Assembly: GCF_900086705.1 (NCBI RefSeq)
Contig: NZ_LT575483.1
Span: 2,325,894-2,389,893 of the forward strand
Direction: 5' to 3'
Origin: Massilibacillus massiliensis
GTDB taxonomy: Bacteria > Bacillota > Negativicutes > FLKF01
DNA length: 64,000 nt
Below, one piece after another: positions 42,611-52,004 of the stretch. The notes under the pieces are model-generated. The model made no database searches. It saw nothing but the letters and a program-made list of their open reading frames with translations, and was not told where the DNA came from. The translations under genes were made by a program, and so were the position numbers. The stretch's first letter is position 1, and each line of letters starts with the position of its first letter.

Positions 42611-42660
42611 GCCTTGTGCGAAGTGAATTTTGTATATTGAAATTTTGGAGGGACTTTACA

Positions 42661-43827
42661 ATGGGAAAAGTGCTGATTAAAAACATTGGAACGATTGTGA
42701 GCGGTAATATCGATCAACCGATTCTTACTGGGGATTCCATTCTGATTGAAGATCACAAAATTGTTTCGATTGGAAAAAACCTGACGGCAGGTGCTGCTGT
42801 ACAGGTGATTGATGCGAATGGGACAACGGTAATTCCTGGACTGTTTGATTCTCATGTTCATACGACTTTGGGTGATTATGCGCCAAGGCAAAAAACGTTG
42901 GATTATATCGCCAGTGCCTTGCATGGTGGAGTCACTACGATGATTTCGGCGGGCGAATGTCATACACCCGGACGGCCAAATGATCCGATTGGGACAAAAG
43001 CACTGGCGATTGTCGCAAGCAAATCTTTTTATAAAGCACCGCCAGCAGGTGTTAAAGTACATGGCGGCGCATTGATTTTGGAAAAAGGGCTGACGGAGCA
43101 AGATTTTGCTGATCTTAAGGAAGCTGGCGTATGGTTGGTTGGAGAAATTGGGCTTGGCAGTGTAAAAAAGCCAGAGGAAGCTGCGGTGATGGTGGAATGG
43201 GCGCATAAATATGGATTTAAGGTGCAAATGCATACGGGGGGAACTTCTATTCCGGGTAGTTCTACGGTAAGCGCATCTGACGTTATGGCGACAAAGCCTG
43301 ATGTGGTATCGCACATTAATGGCGGGCCTACCGCAATCTCACCGCTGGAGATTGATAAGATTCTTGAGGATACTACACTGGCTGTGGAAATTGTACAATG
43401 CGGTAATCCTAAAGCAGCACAGCATGTGTTCAAAAGAGTAAAAGAGTTAAACGCATTTGATCGTGTGATCTTTGGTAATGATGCACCTTCCGGCACGGGG
43501 TTGATTCCTTTAGGTATTCTGAGAAATATCTGCTTTGCAGCATCCATTTCTGATGTAGCACCAGAACAGGCGGTCTGTATGGCAACCGGCAATACCGCGA
43601 AAGTATATGGGTTAAATACTGGAGAGATCGCGCCAGGGAAAGAAGCAGATCTTGTATTGATGGATGCGCCGATGGGGTCGATTGCCGAAGATGCGCTGCA
43701 TGCTTTCGCCACTGGCGATATTCCCGGTATCAGCATCGTCATGATCAATGGCAAGGTTTTGGTAAACAAGAGTAAAAATACGCCGCCTGCCAAAAAAGCA
43801 GCCATAGTAATACTCGACATAGCGTAA
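42661..43827 (+). CDS. ena: Enamidase (1,4,5,6-tetrahydro-6-oxonicotinate hydrolase)
   Basis: 388 residues from ATG 42661, GGAGGG eight bases upstream. Amidohydrolase superfamily with binuclear metal residues visible: His65 and His67 (DSHVH), Glu162 (VGEIGLG), His191 (QMHTGG), His218 (SHINGG) and Asp274 (GNDAPSG). HGGVTTMISAG, the TGGTSIPGSSTV stretch and the NTPPAKKAA tail closely resemble, from memory, the Fe-Zn enamidase of Eubacterium barkeri. It opens the reduced pyridine ring, giving ammonia and 2-formylglutarate. First gene of operon B. Confidence 0.9.
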   Translation: MGKVLIKNIGTIVSGNIDQPILTGDSILIEDHKIVSIGKNLTAGAAVQVIDANGTTVIPGLFDSHVHTTLGDYAPRQKTLDYIASALHGGVTTMISAGECHTPGRPNDPIGTKALAIVASKSFYKAPPAGVKVHGGALILEKGLTEQDFADLKEAGVWLVGEIGLGSVKKPEEAAVMVEWAHKYGFKVQMHTGGTSIPGSSTVSASDVMATKPDVVSHINGGPTAISPLEIDKILEDTTLAVEIVQCGNPKAAQHVFKRVKELNAFDRVIFGNDAPSGTGLIPLGILRNICFAASISDVAPEQAVCMATGNTAKVYGLNTGEIAPGKEADLVLMDAPMGSIAEDALHAFATGDIPGISIVMINGKVLVNKSKNTPPAKKAAIVILDIA

Positions 43828-43844
43828 TTGAGAGGATGATAGAG

Positions 43845-44426
43845 ATGAAAGAACCAGAAATTAGAAAAGTTGTTACCAATGTAGAAGACATTTATATTGA
43901 AGGTTTTAAAAAATTAGACAAACCCTTACGTCGTTGCGTTGTTGCAGCAGTGATTAAGAATCCTTATGCTGGCAGTTACGCAGAAGAACTTGGCGAATTG
44001 ACGGAAATCGGCGAATACCTCGGTGCGTATCTGACGAAAATTGCCGCAGAACGTTTAGGCGCAGAGGCAATTGAAAGCTATGGAAAAGGTGCAATCATTG
44101 GCGTAAATGGCGAGCTTGAACATGGCGCTGCGATTTTGCATCCCAAATTTGGCAAACCGATGCGCGATGTACTTGGTGGTGGTAAAGCCATCATTCCTTC
44201 GGCGAAAAAATCCGGAGGTCCTGGGACCAGTCTTGATGTTCCGCTTCATTATAAGGATGCGGCTTTTGTTAGAACACATTATGATGCAATGGAGATTCGT
44301 ATTGCAGATGCACCGAAGGGTGATGAAATTATCGTTGCGGCTGCTTTTACGGATGGCGGTCGTCCGCATCCGAGAATTGGCGGTTTGCAGGTGTGTGAAA
44401 TTAAAGGTGAAGACGGTTTGAGATAA
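43845..44426 (+). CDS. AA_synth (DUF1185) family protein
   Basis: 193 residues from ATG 43845, with GAGAGG upstream. PEIRKVVTNVEDIYIEGFKK start and conserved EHGAAILHPKFGKPMR, PSAKKSGGPGTSLDVPLHYK and GGRPHPRIGG blocks match the so-called amino acid synthesis family, whose biochemical role is unsettled. Members are often found with amidohydrolases. Directly after enamidase, it may act on or protect the unstable ring-opened product, or channel ammonia chemistry; this is speculation. Confidence 0.75.
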   Translation: MKEPEIRKVVTNVEDIYIEGFKKLDKPLRRCVVAAVIKNPYAGSYAEELGELTEIGEYLGAYLTKIAAERLGAEAIESYGKGAIIGVNGELEHGAAILHPKFGKPMRDVLGGGKAIIPSAKKSGGPGTSLDVPLHYKDAAFVRTHYDAMEIRIADAPKGDEIIVAAAFTDGGRPHPRIGGLQVCEIKGEDGLR

Positions 44427-44562
44427 GCACGATTTCTGTACACTGGCGTCACAGAAACTGTCCTGGGTTTGGACACTTTTGCGACGCTTGTTTTGTAAAG
44501 AGAGCTTGCAGGAAAAGAACGAGCTATGTGATCCGAGCAAGAAATAAAGGAGGATGCTGACA

Positions 44563-45921
44563 ATGGAAGTTACAGTAGATAGCATGTACGAATCGAAAAA
44601 AATAATTGCCAGGTTGGATAAATTACCCTTATCGCGTTTTCATTATAAGATGCTGGGGATCAATGGGCTGGCTTGGGCCTTTGATGCTTTTGATGTCGGT
44701 ATCGTGACGTTTATTGTGACAGCGCTCGTAAAAGATTGGGGGCTTAGTACTGGACAGGTTGGCGTTCTTTTAAGTTCCGGTATGGTGGGAATGATTGTCG
44801 GAGCCTTTTTATCAGGGCCATTGGCGGATCGATATGGGCGTAAAGCTGTATTTAAGTGGACCCTATTGATTTTTTCGATATTTTCACTGCTTTGTGCGTT
44901 TGCCTGGGATTTTACTTCTTTGGTCGTTTTTCGTTTTCTGGTTGGGGTAGGCCTTGGCGGAGAAACGCCGGTTGTTACCTCGTTATTGGGTGAATTTATT
45001 CCGGCAAAAAGCAGAGGGAAGGTACAGGGGCTTTTAAACTGTTTTTGGGCCGTTGGCTGGATTGCTGCTACTGCGGTCAGCTATTATGTGATACCAGCCG
45101 TCGGCTGGCGGTGGGCGTTTGTCGCCGGTGCACTTCCTGCACTCTATATCTGGGTGATTCGCCTGCATTTACCGGAGTCGCCGCGTTGGTTGGCTTCTGT
45201 AGGCAGGGCAAAAGAAGCAGCAGACATTATGCAGGGGATTGAGGCGGTCGTTGGTAAAACGAAACCGATTGCGGTAATCACGGAGATGGATGTGGAAAAG
45301 GTCATGGATCTTAGCCCTAGACCCATCGGCGATTTGTTTAAGAAAAAATATCTTAAAACGACAGTGATGCTTTGGCTTCTTTGGTTCATGGGGATGTTTG
45401 GCTATTATGGGTTATTTTCTTGGATGCCGACACTGTTGGTCAAGGCAGGTCATAGTATGATCCAATCCTTTCAATATGTACTGTTTTTGCAGCTGGCATA
45501 TATACCAAACCAGATACTTTCTGCTTATTTGATGGATAAAGTCGGCAGGAAGAAACTTCTCGTAGGAAATCTTTTCTTCTCAGCAGTGGCTGCTGTTATA
45601 TTTGGTATTGCGATGGGAAGTCAATTGGCTACGGTAGAAGTTATTTTGCTTGGCTTGGTGACCTCGTTCTTTGTTTCGGGGATTTGGGGTATCACCTACA
45701 CCTATACGCCGGAACTTTATCCTACAGGAATTCGTGGTACTGGTACAAGTTGGGCATCGACCTGTTCCAGATTTGGCTCTATGTCGGCACCTTTGGTTAT
45801 TGGTTATAGCTTAAATGCAATCGGATTCGCCGGCGTATATGGAATTGTAGCGGTAGCCTTTGGCATTGCATGCATCGCAGTTTTAACATTAGGGGTAGAA
45901 ACAAAAGGAAAAACTTTATAA
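44563..45921 (+). CDS. MFS carrier, aromatic acid/niacin family (first copy)
   Basis: 452 residues from ATG 44563; ATG 44554 lies directly on the AAAGGAGG site. Twelve membrane segments, MFS loop GPLADRYGRKAVFKW, and AFDAFDVGIVTFIV in helix 1 as in aromatic acid:H+ symporters. Operon context predicts uptake of nicotinate or hydroxynicotinate. A clear paralogue is encoded at 52005. The preceding gap contains a TTTCTGT/ACAGAAA hairpin. Confidence 0.88.
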   Translation: MEVTVDSMYESKKIIARLDKLPLSRFHYKMLGINGLAWAFDAFDVGIVTFIVTALVKDWGLSTGQVGVLLSSGMVGMIVGAFLSGPLADRYGRKAVFKWTLLIFSIFSLLCAFAWDFTSLVVFRFLVGVGLGGETPVVTSLLGEFIPAKSRGKVQGLLNCFWAVGWIAATAVSYYVIPAVGWRWAFVAGALPALYIWVIRLHLPESPRWLASVGRAKEAADIMQGIEAVVGKTKPIAVITEMDVEKVMDLSPRPIGDLFKKKYLKTTVMLWLLWFMGMFGYYGLFSWMPTLLVKAGHSMIQSFQYVLFLQLAYIPNQILSAYLMDKVGRKKLLVGNLFFSAVAAVIFGIAMGSQLATVEVILLGLVTSFFVSGIWGITYTYTPELYPTGIRGTGTSWASTCSRFGSMSAPLVIGYSLNAIGFAGVYGIVAVAFGIACIAVLTLGVETKGKTL

Positions 45922-46044
45922 CAATTGCGTTGTAAACAAAATTGCAGGCAGAGGATCGGTTGATGTTGTATGCAGAAAAGACACGGCAGCGAAGGAGCGT
46001 AGCGTATTTTAATTTTATACAGGGATAATAGGTTGAGATAATTT

Positions 46045-47451
46045 ATGAAAAAGAGAATCTTTGGAATTATATTGGCAATGATGGTTGCCGTTAGTATTTT
46101 AGCGATACCGGAAATTGAAAATCTGTCCAGCGTAGGGCAACGTTGTCTGGCGGTCTTTTCAGCGGTGTTCATCTTATATTTATTTGAATCGATTCATGTA
46201 GCGATTATCAGTTTGTTGATTGTACCGATCTTGGTGATTTTTCAAATTACGGATATTCATATGGCGCTGAAAGGGTTTTCCTCAACTTCTACCTATTTGA
46301 TCATTGGTTCTTTTGTTATGGCGGCTGCCATGCTGAAATCGAATTTAGGTGATCGAATAACCTATTGGGTGCTGGTGAGGGTGGGGAGCAGTGCGAAACG
46401 AATATCGTTTGGCATTATGTGTGTCAATATTGTGATGGCTTTTTTAATTCCGTCTTCAACAGCACGGACGGCGATGTTGCTGCCGATTTGCATAAAGATG
46501 ATCCATTTATTTCGAGATAAAGAACAACGTGGCGGGCGTTTTGGTGCCAACCTTTTGATGACGCTTTGCTGTACCAACTCAACGATTAGTGCAGGGATAT
46601 TAACTTCAACGGTAACGAACCCGATGGCAGTACAGTACATTGCATCGGTTACAGGGCAGACCGTATCTTTTGTCAAATGGTTGGAGTGGGGATTTCCGCC
46701 GGCATTGCTTATGACGATCGTTTCTTGGGTGCTCATTCAGCTTATTTTTTCTTCAAAAATCAATGCAGATGGACATGGACGGGAATATTTTCAGCAGAAG
46801 TTAAACGAGCTGGGTACAATTCGTAAGAGTGAAAAAAATGTTTTTATCATATTTTTGGGAACGATTCTGCTCTGGATATTTGGAGAAAACTTTGGCCTAG
46901 ACAGTACGACTGTATGTCTTCTGAGTGCCTGTATTTTATGTTTGCCGAAGGTTGGCTGTCTGGATTGGAAGGAATGTCAGGCAAGTATTTCATTGAATGT
47001 AGTATTTGTCTGTAGCGGCGGCATCAGCCTTGGCGCGGCGATGAGTGATACAGGGGCTGCAAACTGGCTGGCAGATAGCATTTTTTCGCTGCTGCATCTC
47101 AGTCAATATTCCGCGGCAGCAACGATTAGTATTTTACTGGTGATCGTGCAGTTTATGCATGTTGTATTTGTTGGCACAGCGACAATGGCGAATGTGTTTT
47201 TCCCAATTCTCGTAGGAATTGCCGAAGTATCGAATATCAATCCAATGCTTACGGTATTGCCGGCAGCTTTTATGATCGGCGGTTATCCGATTTTGATGTT
47301 TTTTAATACGACGCCAAATATTTTATGCTGTGATACCGGAGAACTAAAAAATCGAGACTTCCCGTTGTTCGGCTGCTGTGTATCGATATTGGCTTGTATC
47401 GTTTATATTGTTTGTGTTTACTGGTATTGGCCGTTGATTCATGCAATGTAA
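46045..47451 (+). CDS. SLC13/DASS-family anion transporter
   Basis: 468 residues, about twelve membrane segments. DASS-type repeats with IPSSTARTAMLLPI and CTNSTISAGILTSTVTNPMAV in the first half and VFVGTATMANVFFPIL in the second. The family moves di- and tricarboxylates or sulfate. Its place between ring-cleavage and dehydrogenase genes suggests handling of a C5-C6 dicarboxylate such as 2-(hydroxymethyl)glutarate; direction is unknown. Confidence 0.82.
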   Translation: MKKRIFGIILAMMVAVSILAIPEIENLSSVGQRCLAVFSAVFILYLFESIHVAIISLLIVPILVIFQITDIHMALKGFSSTSTYLIIGSFVMAAAMLKSNLGDRITYWVLVRVGSSAKRISFGIMCVNIVMAFLIPSSTARTAMLLPICIKMIHLFRDKEQRGGRFGANLLMTLCCTNSTISAGILTSTVTNPMAVQYIASVTGQTVSFVKWLEWGFPPALLMTIVSWVLIQLIFSSKINADGHGREYFQQKLNELGTIRKSEKNVFIIFLGTILLWIFGENFGLDSTTVCLLSACILCLPKVGCLDWKECQASISLNVVFVCSGGISLGAAMSDTGAANWLADSIFSLLHLSQYSAAATISILLVIVQFMHVVFVGTATMANVFFPILVGIAEVSNINPMLTVLPAAFMIGGYPILMFFNTTPNILCCDTGELKNRDFPLFGCCVSILACIVYIVCVYWYWPLIHAM

Positions 47452-47528
47452 AGACACAGAGGGGAATGCGCTAAGCTGAGGTGTCTTGCGTTATAAAAAC
47501 GTAATTTAAAAGTAAAGTGGGGATAACA

Positions 47529-48416
47529 ATGAAAATTGGATTTATCGGTCTGGGAAATATGGGCAAACCTATGGCGTTGAATCTTTTAAAGGCACAATAT
47601 GATGTTACCATTTGCGATGTGAATCAAGCGGTAGTGGAGGAGTTTAAAGCTGTAGGTGCAAAGGCAGCTGCTACGCCGGCAGAGCTTGCCAAATATGTGG
47701 ATGTTGTCATCACGATGCTGCCGAATGGAAAAATTGTCGAACAAGTTGTTAATGGCGAGCAAGGAATTCTGCGCGCTGCTGACCCGGGGCTTTGTATTTT
47801 AGATATGTCGAGTGTAGCGCCCGGGTTCACGCAGCAGCTGGCTGCTTTAGCCGCTGCGCAGCAGGTGGATTATATGGATGCACCGGTCAGCGGAGGAGTA
47901 AAAGGTGCTACGGATGGTACGCTGACGATTATGGCCGGAGGCGCTCCTGCGATTGTAAGCAAATGTCGTCCGATCTTAGAAACTTTAGGGAAGAAAATCT
48001 ACGAAGTCGGTTCTGTAGGTGCAGGGGATGCGATAAAAATGGTCAATAACCTTCTTCTGGCAGTCAATATGGCAGCCGCAGCAGAAGCGTTTACGCTGGG
48101 AACAAAAATTGGCTTAGATCCACAAATTATGTTAGACGTTATCGGTACAAGTTCTGGAAACAGTTATGCGTTGCAGGCTAAAATGCCAAACTTTGTGTTT
48201 CAAGGAAAATTTGAACCTGGTTTTATGATTGATCTACAATATAAAGATCTCGAACTGGCTGTGCAGACAGCGAAGGAAACGCAGGTGCCGCTGATGCTCG
48301 GCAATGTCGTACAGCAACTCTATGGACAGTCACAAGCAGCAGGTCTTGGCAAAGAAGATATTTCTGCGATTATAAAGCCGCTCGAACAGCTTACGGGAAT
48401 TCAGGTGCGTAAATAA
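47529..48416 (+). CDS. hgd: 2-(Hydroxymethyl)glutarate dehydrogenase
   Basis: 295 residues from ATG 47529. Beta-hydroxyacid dehydrogenase family: [13 protein letters not shown] Rossmann motif with acidic CDVNQ (NADH preference), substrate loop [11 protein letters not shown] and catalytic Lys in GDAIKMVNN. The C-terminal [19 protein letters not shown] resembles the Eubacterium barkeri enzyme. It reduces 2-formylglutarate to 2-(hydroxymethyl)glutarate. Tartronate semialdehyde or hydroxyisobutyrate activity is excluded mainly by context. Its stop overlaps the next start (TAATG). Confidence 0.87.
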
Positions 48417-49174
48417 TGTTCGAAAAAATACGGTGGATGCAAGAGCGCAAGTGTACAGCTGATGTTTTTACGTTACTGGACATTGAACCCCAAAATGAAC
48501 ATTTGGTTGGCGCTATGTTGCTGTTAGATGCGGAAGGGTTGCTGGAAGGCACTTGTGATGAATTTGTCTTACAAAAAATATTGGAAAAGCGCCGTCAAAC
48601 CATATGGGAGAAACCCAGTACTTTTTGGATTGAAGACCAAGCCGGCAAACGTTATCGATTCTATTGGGATAAAGTTATGCCGCCACCCCGCATCATCGTT
48701 ATGGGAGGCGGACATATCAGCCAGTCCTTGGTACAAATTCTAGGCATGCTAAATTTTGATATCACGGTCATTGACGATCGACCGGAATTTGTGAATGCAG
48801 CTAGATTTCCTGCCGCACAAACCTGTATTTGTGATAGTTTTAAAAAGGCTTTGGGGCAGTTGACAATGGATGCTTCAACTGCGTTGATTATTGTTACACG
48901 CGGACACCGTTATGACATGGATTGTTTACGTTTTGTTATTGATAAGAGTTTCTGTTATCTTGGGATGATCGGCAGTCGAAAAAGAGTGAAAGAAATTATT
49001 GAGATGTTGCAGCAAGAAGGATTTTCGAAAGAGCAGCTACAGCGCTTATATGCACCGATTGGTTTGGATATCGGTGCACAGACGCCGGCAGAGATTTCAG
49101 TCAGTATTGCTGCAGAAGTTATCATGGCCTTTCGTGGTGGCTTGGGAGGAGCACTCAGTAAGATAAGGAGATGA
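48416..49174 (+). CDS. XdhC-type Rossmann protein (molybdenum cofactor insertion)
   Basis: 252 residues. A non-conserved N-terminus (1-85) followed by the XdhC C-terminal Rossmann domain: [56 protein letters not shown] and [24 protein letters not shown]. XdhC proteins bind the cofactor, promote its sulfuration and hand it to the hydroxylase. The usual CoxI-like domain is instead encoded separately by the next gene. Confidence 0.85.
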
Positions 49175-49178
49175 TGAA

Positions 49179-49529
49179 ATGGATCGTGAGGTACTGCATT
49201 TCATATGCGAAAATCACGCTGCAGAGCAAATGTCTGCTGCCTTGGTCACAATTGTTGATGCACGCGGATCTGTTCCGCGTAAAGCAGGCGCACAGATGCT
49301 GGTTTATCCGGATGGGCGCACGCATGGAACGATTGGTGGTGGCTGCGGAGAAGCCGAAGTAAAGCGGCAGGCATTCCTTGCGTTGGATGAAAAGAAATCT
49401 CAGTTATACACCGTATCTTTGCTGCATGATGTAGCAGCCGATGAAGGGATGGTTTGCGGCGGTGTTATGGAAGTTTTTATCCAGATTCTTTTTCACAGGG
49501 AATGCATCGATGGAGGACGAGAAAAATAG
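49179..49529 (+). CDS. CoxI-like N-terminal XdhC domain, stand-alone
   Basis: 116 residues matching only the N-terminal XdhC/CoxI domain: ALVTIVDARGSVPRKAGAQM and GTIGGGCGEAEVKRQAF, ending with MVCGGVMEVFIQ. Together with the preceding gene it would rebuild a full XdhC, but in swapped order. Expected to assist loading of sulfurated (or selenated) cofactor into the hydroxylase. Confidence 0.82.
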   Translation: MDREVLHFICENHAAEQMSAALVTIVDARGSVPRKAGAQMLVYPDGRTHGTIGGGCGEAEVKRQAFLALDEKKSQLYTVSLLHDVAADEGMVCGGVMEVFIQILFHRECIDGGREK

Positions 49530-49561
49530 AATATAAATTTTCAACAAAAAGGTTGGCAATG

Positions 49562-49603
49562 AAGCCAGTGAAGGTGAATAACGTATCTTCACTGGCTTTT
49601 TAT
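49562..49603 (+). terminator. Hairpin/T-tract just before hnr
   Basis: AAGCCAGTGAAG (49562-49573) pairs with CTTCACTGGCTT (49587-49598), followed by TTTATTTTAT. It looks like a good terminator yet lies only 25 bases before the hnr start, inside the operon. It may adjust hnr expression. Its GTGAAG/CTTCAC core recalls the two leader hairpins. Confidence 0.7.
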
Positions 49604-49627
49604 TTTATATAGTTTGGAGGCACTTCT

Positions 49628-51121
49628 ATGATTCAGGTAAAAAAAGAGCTTTGTAAAGGCTGTGGAATCTGCAAAAAAAATTGCCCAAAAGCGGCAATTG
49701 AAATAAAAGAAAAAGTTGCTGAAATCAGTGCATTATGTGTAAGCTGCAGTGTCTGTCTTAGGGTGTGCCCCTTTGGTGCATTGGCGAAAGCAAATGGTTC
49801 ATCTGCAGCACTTCATTGTCGGTGTTGTCCGGTAGAGTGTGAAATTTTACCCGGATTTGAAGGTGCTTGCAAGCGCTATACCAATATTAGCGGTCAGCTT
49901 GTTCGCAACCGTGATTTGGTCGTCGATGCATTGACAGAGGCGGCGCATAAGGCGATATTACCGGAAAAACCGCTCATTACGGCAGTAGGGGCTGGCACAT
50001 CGTATCCTTGCTGTAAGCCGGCTCCTTATATTGTGGAATGTGATGTCCACGGGGTCGACGTTGTTACGGTTGTAACGGAAGCACCGCTAAGTTACAGCGG
50101 CATTAAAGTGAAAATTGATGCCAATACGCATATTGGAGAACAAGGTACACCTGTGCTATGTGCAGGGGCAATTGTTGGTATGGTGGATACAGAGGAATAT
50201 GGTGCAAAAATGCTTTCACTTGGTGGAGCGGGCATTTTAAGCGGTAAAAATGGTTTTATTGCGGCAAAAACGGTTGTCGCGCTAGCCAATGGTGAGGAAG
50301 TCGATCTGCAGGTACAAAAGGGCAGCCGATTAAAACTTCAAGTTGGAAAAGCACCAATTATTGATGGCAAGGTGGAGAAAAAGATGCGGGTGGGCTGTGG
50401 TAGTGCAACCATTGGAATGTTTGCAAAAATGCTCAGCGAGGTTGTAGATGAGGCTATTATACTTGATTTTCATGTCATCGGGCTGCTGAGTGAGCACAGA
50501 GCTGGTGAAGAAGTTGGTTTAGTGTATCGCGGCGTCGTACCAAATGGACGAAAAAGTACCAGAGGACGCTATTTCGGTGAAGCCGGTCGTGGTTGGGGCG
50601 GCACCTCGATCATGGCGGCAACAGATGCTGTAAAAGAAATAGATATGACGATTGCGTATCCGGGGCTACGCATTTTGGTCACAGAGACAACTGCGCAGCA
50701 GGCCGGACTATTAGAGGTACAGGCGGATGGAACGGTCAGAGAAATTCCGTTGACGAAGCAGATTGAAGAAGTTGTTAAATTTATTGCCGATAATTGTGAG
50801 GATGCCCGTGTCTCCGCTATGTATGTGGGGGGAACAGGTGGCAGTGCCAGAGCCGGCGTTACAAAGCATCCGATTAAGTTGTCACAGGCAGTTCACGCAG
50901 GAGATGTCAAAGTGACGATTGGCGGCGGCAATACGTATATTCTGCCGGGCGGCGGGATTAATTTTATGGTGGATGTAGAAAAAGTTGTGCCGAAAGCGTT
51001 TACGTGGGTTGCGACACCGGCTACCGTAGTGCCGGTTGAATATACCATGTCAAAAGAAACGTTTGCCGGTTTGGGCGGGCACATGCAAGCCATTCGCCCG
51101 GTCGGTGAAGTGAAATCGTGA
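49628..51121 (+). CDS. hnr: 6-Hydroxynicotinate reductase
   Basis: 497 residues. Two [4Fe-4S] ferredoxin motifs (Cys9, 12, 15, 19 and Cys37, 40, 43, 47), then an extra cysteine group (64, 66, 67, 71, 81) that could hold the [2Fe-2S] cluster known for this enzyme. The long C-terminal domain has Gly-rich blocks (GGTGGSARAG, GGGNTYILPGGG). The Eubacterium barkeri enzyme reduces 6-hydroxynicotinate to tetrahydro-6-oxonicotinate and carries covalent flavin. Assignment rests on the architecture and the ena/hgd context. Confidence 0.87.
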   Translation: MIQVKKELCKGCGICKKNCPKAAIEIKEKVAEISALCVSCSVCLRVCPFGALAKANGSSAALHCRCCPVECEILPGFEGACKRYTNISGQLVRNRDLVVDALTEAAHKAILPEKPLITAVGAGTSYPCCKPAPYIVECDVHGVDVVTVVTEAPLSYSGIKVKIDANTHIGEQGTPVLCAGAIVGMVDTEEYGAKMLSLGGAGILSGKNGFIAAKTVVALANGEEVDLQVQKGSRLKLQVGKAPIIDGKVEKKMRVGCGSATIGMFAKMLSEVVDEAIILDFHVIGLLSEHRAGEEVGLVYRGVVPNGRKSTRGRYFGEAGRGWGGTSIMAATDAVKEIDMTIAYPGLRILVTETTAQQAGLLEVQADGTVREIPLTKQIEEVVKFIADNCEDARVSAMYVGGTGGSARAGVTKHPIKLSQAVHAGDVKVTIGGGNTYILPGGGINFMVDVEKVVPKAFTWVATPATVVPVEYTMSKETFAGLGGHMQAIRPVGEVKS

Positions 51122-51972
51122 TGGCTACGACGCAAAGTGGTATGTTTGTGAACTACGGACCAATGCAGATCTCGATACAAGCTGTTTTTGCCGACAAACA
51201 GAGTAGCAGTGATGTGCAGGTACAAGCTGCAGGTCAATATGCAAAGCAGCTTTTGCATGAGATTGCACAGCATAAAGAAGTTGCGAAATTGGCGCAGCAA
51301 AAGCTACCCTCGAAGCTACCTAATGCAGCGGTTTTACGTCGTATGGTTGATGCTGTAAGACAGGCGGCGGATCCGACGCTTACACCAATGGCAGCGGTTG
51401 CGGGGACGATTGCGGACATGATTGCAGACGACTTGGCTGCGCGTGGCGCGTTGAAAGTTATCGTAAATAATGGTGGCGATATTGCCATACGTCTGCAAGA
51501 AGGGCAAACCGCCAAAGTAGGCGTTGCTGTCAGCTCGCATTTGCCCGTTATGACGACCGTGTGTATTACAAAAGAAAGCGGGATTGGCGGAATCGCTACA
51601 AGTGGAATTGGCGGCCGCAGCCTTACAAAAGGAATAGCGACAGCTGCAGTTGTTGCGGCGAGAACCGCCGGGCTTGCCGACGCTTGTGCAACAAGTGTAG
51701 GAAATGCAGTTTATACTGCACATCCACATATTCGCTTGATGCCTGCTGAAGCGTTGGATCCCAATACGGATATTCGAGGGCATTTTGTGGTGAAAGAAGT
51801 AGGAATATTACCGCTTACTGTGATCCAGAAAGCAATTTACAACGGCAAAGTATATGCGCAAAAGCTTTTAGAAGATGAGATTATACTGAAAGCGGCCATA
51901 TACATCGAAGATTGGAGCGCGATGATTCCGGAGGTTTGGCTAAATTCGGAGGAGCAGCTTTTATATAAATAA
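51121..51972 (+). CDS. UPF0280 (ApbE-superfamily) protein, possible Hnr flavin transferase
   Basis: 283 residues; its ATG overlaps the TGA stop of hnr, so the two are translationally coupled. Blocks MAAVAGTIADMIADDL, IVNNGGDIAIRL, SGIGGIATSGIGGRSL and ADACATSVGNAVY match UPF0280, a family with the ApbE-like fold. ApbE enzymes attach FMN covalently to proteins. Since Hnr of Eubacterium barkeri has covalent flavin, this protein may be its flavin transferase; this is an inference. Confidence 0.75.
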   Translation: MATTQSGMFVNYGPMQISIQAVFADKQSSSDVQVQAAGQYAKQLLHEIAQHKEVAKLAQQKLPSKLPNAAVLRRMVDAVRQAADPTLTPMAAVAGTIADMIADDLAARGALKVIVNNGGDIAIRLQEGQTAKVGVAVSSHLPVMTTVCITKESGIGGIATSGIGGRSLTKGIATAAVVAARTAGLADACATSVGNAVYTAHPHIRLMPAEALDPNTDIRGHFVVKEVGILPLTVIQKAIYNGKVYAQKLLEDEIILKAAIYIEDWSAMIPEVWLNSEEQLLYK

Positions 51973-52004
51973 TTTATGCGAATAAAGCGGATGGGGGAAA
52001 TCGT

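Noticed and set aside
42556-42660. Longer N-terminus for enamidase
   Set aside because: The extension is encoded by the leader hairpin and has no ribosome site; ATG 42661 has one and matches the family start.
43029-43820. 263-codon minus-strand frame opposite enamidase
   Set aside because: Mirror of a strongly conserved enzyme; its Ser/Pro/Ala-rich composition is typical of antisense reading.
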